NCBI GenBank assembly: GCA_020186115.1
Contig: WSYJ01000060.1
Span: forward strand, 248,001 to 312,000
From: Histomonas meleagridis
Taxonomy: Eukaryota > Parabasalia > Tritrichomonadida > Dientamoebidae
Length of the DNA: 64,000 bases
Direction of reading: 5' to 3'
Part shown: positions 57,458 to 64,000 of the stretch, one piece after another
Position numbering within the stretch: position 1 is the first letter of the stretch
Layout: every line of letters begins with the position of its first letter
Notes under the pieces: generated by a model
Seen by the model: the letters and a program-made list of their open reading frames with translations, nothing else
What the model was told of the DNA's origin: nothing
Database searches by the model: none
Position numbers and translations under genes: made by a program

Positions 57458-58622
57458 GTGGGGGGAAATCAAAGTCAAGCGATTATCAAATACAATGAAA
57501 ACCTTCAAATATTGCAAGCTATTGAGAGAATTATTTTCGATTTAAATGAGGAAAATATTGATCAATCAGTCGAATCTTCTTTTCAATACTTTTCTCAAAA
57601 ATTTCCAATTTCATTCCTTCATATTATTAGCAGAATTATTTATTCATATTTTGTTTCAAAAGGATTTGAAAAATTGTGTATCAAATATTTACAGAAAGCA
57701 GAAATAAAATCAAATAATACCTTAATTAATGTTGTTACTCAATTTTTATTATCAATTAATAACGAAGAATCAAATTATCTTCTTGAAAAAATGATTGAAA
57801 GCAAATTAATAGAACCAAAAATTATTCAAAATAAAAATAAACCTTTTTATATACATTATGTTTCAGAAGAAGAATTCATAAAACTGCAATCTCAAAGGCT
57901 TATATTCAAAAATGAAAATAATTTCAAAGATCTTTCTGAAAATTTTGAACTTCATAAGAAATATGTTAAGAATGGGCACAATCCAAATAAAATTGCAACA
58001 ATAATTCGTAATGATGAAGTCGAAAAACTTCAAGAAATATCATCACAAACAAATTTTAATTTTAATCAAATAATTGAACCATCACTTTATGAAAGACATT
58101 CATTTATTAACAAACCAAATGTTACATTCATTGATTATGCAGCATTTTTTTCTTCGGTTAAATGTTTTAAATATTTACTTATGAATGGAGCAAATGTAAT
58201 AAACACAGGTAAATATGCAGTTGCAGGTGGAAATGAAGAAATCATTCATTTATGTGAACAAAATCATTCGACATTTGAAGATGATTATGAAACAGCAATT
58301 ATGTTTCATCGAAATAATATCTTTAAATATATTTATGAAAATAAAATTAATCCTGATAATAATTTAGAAGAATTAGGGAAAGAATGTATTTTACATGATA
58401 ATTTTAATCTTCTTTCATTTTTAAAAGAAGAAGGAATGAATATCAATAAGATTCATATCATTAATTCTATTAAAACAGGAAATATTTTTATTTTTTTTAT
58501 ATTTCCTCGGAAATAATAAAATTTCACTAGATTTTTTAGAGATTTCAGAGATTTCTATTAAGGAAGAATTTCTTGACTACCTTATTAAACATAAATATAT
58601 TAATTTAAAGAGAAGTGTTTGA
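57458..58622 (+). pseudogene. DUF3447-ankyrin gene copy 2, N-terminal block, probably broken
   Basis: The frame encodes (M)GGNQSQAIIKYNENLQILQA..., aligned with the MGIVPSQ start of copy 3, then LEEL- and DUF3447-type core motifs (IEPSLYERHSFI, FIDYAAFFSSVKCFKYLLMN). The expected ATG is GTG at 57458, directly after an in-frame TAA. A run of eight T near 58493 shifts the frame, so the reading TGNIFIFFIF stops at 58516 while the homologous FLGNNKISLDFLEISEISIK + EEFLDYLIK continues in another frame to 58622. Each defect alone could be a sequencing slip, non-ATG start or editing; together they suggest recent inactivation. If functional, the MGGNxS start would be a good myristoylation site. Confidence 0.65.
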
Positions 58623-58696
58623 AAATTTTATTGAAATTTTATTAAAACGATTTGATATTTTAAAATATGATTTAAATTTTTATTATAAAATTTAAT

Positions 58697-60679
58697 ACAG
58701 CATTTCATATAGCAGTTAGAAATAATAATATAGAAATAGTAAAATTCCTTTTAGATAAAGGAATTGATGTTAATGCAATAAATATTCATTTGAATTTTTT
58801 GAAATATGTTTTAATAATTTGGAATATGTTTTAATAATTTGAAACAGCACTTTATATAGCAGCTAAAAATAATAATATAGAAATAGTAAAATTACTTTTA
58901 GATAAAGGAATTGATGTTAATGCAAAAACTATTCATTTGACTGATTTAAAATATGTTTTAATAATTTTATGTATGTTTTAATAATTTGTAATACGTTTTA
59001 ATAATTTGTAATACGTTTTAATAATTTGTAATACGTTTTAATAATTTGGAATATTTTTTAATAATTTAAAATATGTTTTAATAATTTTGGATATGTTTTA
59101 ATAATTTAGAATATGTTTTAATAATTTGAAACAGCACTTCATATAGCAGTTAAAAATAATAATATAGAAATAGTAAAATTACTTTTAGATAAAGGAATTG
59201 ATGTTAATGCAAAAACTATTCATTTGAATAATTTGGAATATGTTATAATAATTTTATATATGTTTTAATAATTTGAAACAGCACTTCATATAGCAGTTAA
59301 AAATAATAATATAGAAATAGTAAAATTACTTTTAGAACAAAAAGGAATTGATGTTAATGCAAAAGATATTCATTTGAATAATTTGGAATATGTTTTAATA
59401 ATTTGAAATATGTTTTAATAATTTGAAACAGCACTTCATATAGCAGTTAAAAATAATAATATAGAAATAGTAAAATTACTTTTAGACAAAGAAATTGATG
59501 TTAATGCAAAAATTATTCATTTGAATAATTTAAAATATGTTTTAATAATTTTGGATATGTTTTAATAATTTGAAATATGTTTTAATAATTTGTAATACAT
59601 TTTAATAATTTGAAATTTGTTTTAATAATTTTATATATATTTTAATAATTTGGAATATTTTTTAATAATTTAGAATATGTTTTAATAATTTGATATATGT
59701 TTTAATAATTTTATATATGTTTTAATAATCTTATATATGTTTTAATAATTTGGAATATGTTTTAATATTTTTGGATATGTTTTAATGATTTGTAATATGT
59801 TTTAATAATTTGGAATATGTTTTAATATTTTTGGATATGTTTTAATAATTTAAAATATGTTTTAATAATTTAAAATATGTTTTAATATTTTTATATGTGT
59901 TTTAATAATTTAAAATATGTTTTAATAATTTAGAATATGTTTTAATAATTTGAAATATGTTTTAATAATTTGAAACAGCACTTCATATAGCAGTTAGAAA
60001 TAATAATATAGGAATAGTAAAATTACTTTTAGATAAAGGAATTGATGTTAATGCAAAACTATTCATTTGAATAATTTTGGATATGTTATAATAATTTTAT
60101 ATATGTTTTAATAATTTGAAACAGCACTTCATATAGCAGTTAAAAATAATAATATAGAAATAGTAAAATTACTTTTAGATAAAGAAGGAATTGATGTTAA
60201 TACAAAAGATATTCATTTGAATAATTTGAAATATATTTTAATTATTTTGGATATGTTTTAATAATTTTATATATGTTTTAATAATTTGAAACAGCACTTC
60301 ATATAGCAGTTAAAAATAATAATATAGAAATAGTAAAATTACTTTTAGAACAAAAAGGAATTGATGTTAATGCAAAAGATATTCATTTGAATAATTTGGA
60401 ATATGTTATAATAATTTTATATATGTTTTAATAATTTGAAACAGCACTTCATATAGCAGTTAAAAATAATAATATAGAAATAGTAAAATTACTTTTAGAT
60501 AAAGAAGGAATTGATGTTAATACAAAAGATATTCATTTGAATAATTTGAAATATATTTTAATTATTTTGGATATGTTTTAATAATTTGGAATACGTTTTA
60601 ATAATATTTTACTGCGACTCAAATTGCACATCAAACAGGTTACACAGAAATAGGAAATTTACTTCATGAAAAAAAATAA
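58697..60679 (+). repeat. Array of ten ankyrin units with minisatellite-filled spacers (copy 2)
   Basis: Ten units of the type TALHIAVKNNNIEIVKLLLD + K(E)GIDVNAKD start (G of acaGca) near 58700, 58847, 59134, 59281, 59431, 59978, 60124, 60294, 60444 and 60614. The last differs (TATQIAHQTGYTEIGNLLHE) and ends with its own TAA at 60677-60679. Units are nearly identical and open. Spacers run from ATTCATTTGAATAATTTGG to TTTTAATAATTTGAA just before ACAGCA, and are made of 17-20-bp units (atatgttttaataatttg), so spacer length varies from about 50 to 450 bp. Unit 6 has lost one A at its 3' border. The spacers are related to those of copy 1 (shared ATTYATTTG and TTTTAATAATTT). Confidence 0.8.
59522..59973 (+). 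repeat. 17-18-bp minisatellite inside one ankyrin spacer
   Basis: About 25 imperfect copies of (a)atatgttttaataattt(g) fill the spacer between units 5 and 6. Some copies read atacgt or gtatgt at the start. Similar shorter runs fill 58935-59128. Confidence 0.9.
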
Positions 60680-60814
60680 AAATATAAAATTAAAAATAAA
60701 GTACAAACAAAAATTTTAATTCAGATTCCTCTTCTACATAAAATCTTCATTCTCAATAAGAAATGGAAATAAAGCACATATTGCTAATAACATTAAAATC
60801 AACTTGAAGATCAA

Positions 60815-61087
60815 ATGTTCGCAAGAAACACTAGAAAGAAAAGTAAAACAAAAGTTGATATAAACATACAAACAACCATATTTCCAGAGCATAGCGGTCT
60901 TCGGAATTTGAAAAAAAAGAATATCACATTAAGGGTCTACTCAAATCGTAAAATTATGTACGTTAATTTTTCTGAGGTTTACTTGAAAAAATCTAAGATT
61001 AAAAAAATCATAGAGAATTTGTACGAAAATGCCTCCTCTCAAATTGAGGAATCTTTATGCCAAGAACTTGACAAGAGTCAGCTTTGA
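60815..61087 (+). CDS. Small basic hypothetical protein
   Basis: 90 residues with ATG preceded by tcaa. It has a Lys/Arg-rich N-terminus, then a mixed segment (NITLRVYSNRKIMYVNFSEV) and a helical C-terminus. No family is recognised. Composition is more balanced than the surrounding DNA, which supports coding. Confidence 0.45.
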   Translation: MFARNTRKKSKTKVDINIQTTIFPEHSGLRNLKKKNITLRVYSNRKIMYVNFSEVYLKKSKIKKIIENLYENASSQIEESLCQELDKSQL

Positions 61088-61307
61088 TAGAATCCAAATT
61101 TTGGAATTATCAGGTTGTCATTAAAATTAATATCCCATGTTCTAACCATTCCGTACCATTGACCTGAGTGTTTTTATGGGAACAAGTTTCGAGAATCCTA
61201 GGATATTATGTTGCTGAGGTTTAAACACCCCATCTCAGTAAGGAGAGTACGTTAAAAATGTTTGAGAGAGTGTGTTCAGAATTACTGGAAGGAAAAAATC
61301 AAAAAAT
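61088..61307. other. Non-coding stretch of more even composition next to the tRNA
   Basis: About 220 bp, visibly richer in G+C than the flanks, without an open frame. It includes a small stem CTGAG...CTCAG around 61215-61240. It could contain an unrecognised RNA gene, but I cannot name one. Confidence 0.3.
61301..61306 (-). terminator. Pol III T-tract of tRNA-Ala
   Basis: Six consecutive T on the minus strand immediately downstream of the tRNA 3' end. Confidence 0.8.
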
Positions 61308-61379
61308 TGGAAATATGGGGGATTGAACCCCAGGCCTCCACTATGCTAAAGTGGCGCTCTCCCACTGAGCTATACTCCC
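61308..61379 (-). tRNA. tRNA-Ala (anticodon AGC)
   Basis: On the minus strand a full cloverleaf can be drawn. The acceptor GGGAGTA pairs with TATTTCC (with G·U at pairs 3 and 5), the D arm is GCTCAGTGGGAGAGC, the anticodon stem CCACT/AGTGG has loop TTAGCAT giving anticodon AGC, and the T arm is TGGGG-TTCAATC-CCCCA. The G3·U70 pair is the alanine identity element. CCA is not encoded. A run of six T follows (61301-61306 on the plus strand as A6), a Pol III terminator. No intron is present. Confidence 0.95.
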
Positions 61380-61467
61380 TTACATATATTTCATAATTAT
61401 AATATATTTAGTGATAATTTTTAGTCATCCTAAAGTCGAACAAACCTTGAAGAATCGAGAATTAAAA

Positions 61468-64000
61468 ATGTTTTCAGACTTAATTGAGTTAATCACTAAT
61501 GAAATCACATTGTCTGAAGAACATCAAAAAAAATTCGATTTAATTAAAGCCACTCCAGATTTATCATATTTTACTAAAAATATTCCAAAAGATACAGAAA
61601 ATTCAAATGATAATGAACAAATTGAAAAACTGAATAAAGCATCATTATTACGATTAATTCGAGTCATAAGCTTAACAGCACAAAATAAAGAACATTATCA
61701 CTATCAAATTTGTAAATCATTTCTTGATTCAATGGATTCCAAAAATTCATTAAAAACACTTGTTGCCCAACTCAAGGATTTTCCTTACGTTGTTTTTCCA
61801 GAAACATTAATTGCTTTACATTCATATGATCTTGCCGCCAAAAAAAATCCTCAATATATTACAGATCTTATTAAGTTCACAATAACCACAGACAAAAAAT
61901 ATCTTAATCCATTACTTTACTTTGCAATTCTTCAATTGATACAATTAAATAAAGTATGGGATAATCCTGATATTTCACCAACTCAACTTCCAGAAAGTGC
62001 AGTCAATTTAATTACAGATAAATGCAAAGATATGTCACCTATTCTTTTTGCACAATACATTGACATGAATGGCTCAGTAATGGTAACCAAACTTCTTAAG
62101 AACTTTGATGTTTTTGATATTCTTCTAAACGCGTGGATTATGCCATCAGCGAAATTACTTGATCATGAAGTCTTACTTCAATGTATTCAAGAAGTGTTTT
62201 ATTTTCTTGGGTCATTTCTTCGACTTTTTCAGAAGTCTCTATCGGCAACCGTCACAAATAAACGTATTCTCCCACTTTTATCAAAAGTAGTTGAATATAT
62301 ACCAGAAAATTATAAAGTAATCTCTGATGTATTTGATCCATTTTCAAATCCACATCTTACTAGTGGGGAATATTTTCCCGTATTAATAACATTTGCTTCA
62401 TATGCCTCAAATACATATGAATCATCATCACGAATTTATGAATATCTTTCAACACATCCTGATTCATTTACCAAATTCTTTTCATTACTTAATGAAAGTC
62501 ATTCGCAAATTATTTCCACTAATATTCCATCGACTGCAACTGATCCAATTCGTTTAACAAAGAATTTTTGCAAACATTTACCATATAAAAGTTTACAACA
62601 ATTTATATTAAGTTTTAAGCGAAGTAATGATGAAGATCCTATTAATTCATTTTCTTCATTTTTATTTGATTTCTTACCAGCTAAACAACATAATCTTGGT
62701 GGATATGCATCCAAATGTTTATATTATATTACTACATATTATCCACAACAAATGTCAACATTTTTTTCTGATCAAAGTAATTTCTCTAAGTTTTCTAACT
62801 ATATGAATAATGATAATATAATAGCTTCATCATTATCTAAGATCGCTCGAGTATTTTTATCATTTTATTTCTCATATAATTCAACGTTTATAAAGATTCC
62901 ATCATTTGTAAGTTTTATAGCACAAGATTATTTCATTGACGCTATATATGCACGTTATTCAAGGAGGTCATATCGTTGGAAATTATTATCACAACTTATA
63001 GAAACTTCATATGATTATTGTTATTGTGATAATACATTTTGTTCCATTATTCAAAACAATCAAAGTTTCGTAAGGAATCTTTCATCAATAATTCAACATA
63101 CTTCAACGATATTAAATATCTCTACAAAAGATATTGCTGAATCTGAAGAAATTAGAATTGATGGTGATAATCTTAATTATGTTATCCAATTTGATTGTAC
63201 TGCATTATCATTTATGCTTCATTTAATTACATATAATTTATTATATGAAAAAGAATTGTCTTATTTTTCAAAGTCATTTTTCCAAGATAATAATGAAGCT
63301 TCATCACTCTTCTCAACATTTGTATCATTCTTAGAAGTAAGTCATCCACTTGCATCAAATTTACGTATTTATTCTGTTAAAATGCTCGATGCTTTATGTA
63401 GGATTGCGAATCAACTTAATGATATAAGTGTCGATGCATTTTATCCTCATAAAAGACAAGCAGTATTAATTGAATCCATAAAAACTAATTTATTTAAAGG
63501 TGATATAGATCAAACTATTAATGAACTTAATTTCATAGCTAATACACTTTCAACACAATTAACATTTGCTTATTCTTTTGTTAGACAAATTGGTTCATCA
63601 TTTTTATCAATAGCTACTAAAAAACTTGTTGATATATCAAATGAAAGTCCTGAATTACTTCGATCTATTTCATATTTATTACTTCAAATGTTTTCACAAT
63701 TAAATCATAAATCTCAATCAATACAAAAGATATTATCGAATACTAATTTTTGGAGTTCAATTTCAACTATTTTAGAAAAAGATACAAATAATTATAATAC
63801 AATTGCATCTAAAGCTTATTTCATTCAATGTTTTATCTTATTTAAAGAAGAAATTTCCGAGAAAACAGTTAATAATTTATTCCATCAATTTAATGAATAT
63901 ATGCCTAAGCCAACTGAACCAATTAAAGTCGGTTTTGAAATTGATATGAACAAATTTATAAAAATCGACTTCAATAATGAATATGGAGAAGATTTTTATA
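61468..64000 (+). CDS. Very large helical protein, N-terminal part (runs off the window)
   Basis: From the ATG at 61468 the frame stays open for 844 codons to the window end. It begins MFSDLIELITNEITLSEEHQ and is helical throughout, with many Leu/Ile/Phe pairs, like large solenoid scaffolds. The end of the visible part (...IKIDFNNEYGEDFY) faintly recalls the YGxxFLYD segment of Nup192/Nup205-type inner-ring nucleoporins, and size and character would fit. This is a guess. Other giant helical proteins (HECT ligase N-termini, exportins) are possible. Confidence 0.6.
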   Translation, partial: MFSDLIELITNEITLSEEHQKKFDLIKATPDLSYFTKNIPKDTENSNDNEQIEKLNKASLLRLIRVISLTAQNKEHYHYQICKSFLDSMDSKNSLKTLVAQLKDFPYVVFPETLIALHSYDLAAKKNPQYITDLIKFTITTDKKYLNPLLYFAILQLIQLNKVWDNPDISPTQLPESAVNLITDKCKDMSPILFAQYIDMNGSVMVTKLLKNFDVFDILLNAWIMPSAKLLDHEVLLQCIQEVFYFLGSFLRLFQKSLSATVTNKRILPLLSKVVEYIPENYKVISDVFDPFSNPHLTSGEYFPVLITFASYASNTYESSSRIYEYLSTHPDSFTKFFSLLNESHSQIISTNIPSTATDPIRLTKNFCKHLPYKSLQQFILSFKRSNDEDPINSFSSFLFDFLPAKQHNLGGYASKCLYYITTYYPQQMSTFFSDQSNFSKFSNYMNNDNIIASSLSKIARVFLSFYFSYNSTFIKIPSFVSFIAQDYFIDAIYARYSRRSYRWKLLSQLIETSYDYCYCDNTFCSIIQNNQSFVRNLSSIIQHTSTILNISTKDIAESEEIRIDGDNLNYVIQFDCTALSFMLHLITYNLLYEKELSYFSKSFFQDNNEASSLFSTFVSFLEVSHPLASNLRIYSVKMLDALCRIANQLNDISVDAFYPHKRQAVLIESIKTNLFKGDIDQTINELNFIANTLSTQLTFAYSFVRQIGSSFLSIATKKLVDISNESPELLRSISYLLLQMFSQLNHKSQSIQKILSNTNFWSSISTILEKDTNNYNTIASKAYFIQCFILFKEEISEKTVNNLFHQFNEYMPKPTEPIKVGFEIDMNKFIKIDFNNEYGEDFY

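Overview
The window reads as chromosomal DNA of an anaerobic flagellated protist of the parabasalid (trichomonad) group. This is inferred from several things seen together: AT-rich DNA; dense, apparently intron-less eukaryotic genes on both strands with very short spacers; TCA-Py-(T/A) Initiator-like sites a few bases before several ATGs, as in Trichomonas core promoters; a decayed BspA-like leucine-rich-repeat surface protein with a C-terminal membrane anchor; DUF3447/ankyrin genes; and TKL kinases with helical-repeat tails. I cannot tell Trichomonas from Tritrichomonas by eye.

Layout. 0-4.3 kb: the 5' part of a tandem-repeat secreted protein (minus strand), then a cilium-flavoured pair (SPEF1-like calponin-homology protein, DZIP1-like zinc-finger protein) around an ARM-like protein. 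4.8-6.2 kb: a BspA-like pseudogene. 6.3-13.2 kb: a GCN1 homologue. 13.7-17.6 kb: two divergent half-size ABC transporters sharing a short palindromic promoter. 17.7-19.7 kb: a DEAH helicase paralogue (DHX35-like) with its catalytic motifs gone. 20.3-23.5 kb: a DUF3447-ankyrin gene whose twelve ankyrin units are separated by about 71-bp non-coding spacers. 24.0-33.5 kb: housekeeping genes (proteasome beta5, TBC1D20-like RabGAP, eIF4E-like, HxxxD acyltransferase, a WD40-PFU protein with an unusual C-terminus, TTC4/CNS1 co-chaperone). 34.3-35.7 kb: a broken third copy of the ankyrin family. 36.6-56.8 kb: twinfilin, two TKL kinases, an eight-UBR-box protein, CDC25, a PKA-like kinase, an importin-beta-like protein, a bromodomain-like protein, a divergent actin-related protein, a VPS9-like protein and a CK1-family kinase. 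57.5-60.7 kb: the second ankyrin array, with minisatellite-filled spacers. 60.8-64.0 kb: a small basic protein, tRNA-Ala(AGC) and the start of a very large helical protein that runs off the end.

The genes do not form one pathway. They are mostly conserved eukaryotic functions (translation control, proteolysis, trafficking, signalling, cytoskeleton) interleaved with a lineage-specific, recombining gene family. The strongest candidate for something undescribed is that family. In two loci 36 kb apart, ankyrin units stay open while being out of frame with each other, and they are separated by homologous AT-rich spacers that lack the usual trichomonad splice signals. Length changes inside units are mostly multiples of three and those in spacers are not. 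This suggests either a noncanonical multi-intron gene or an unusual cassette array.
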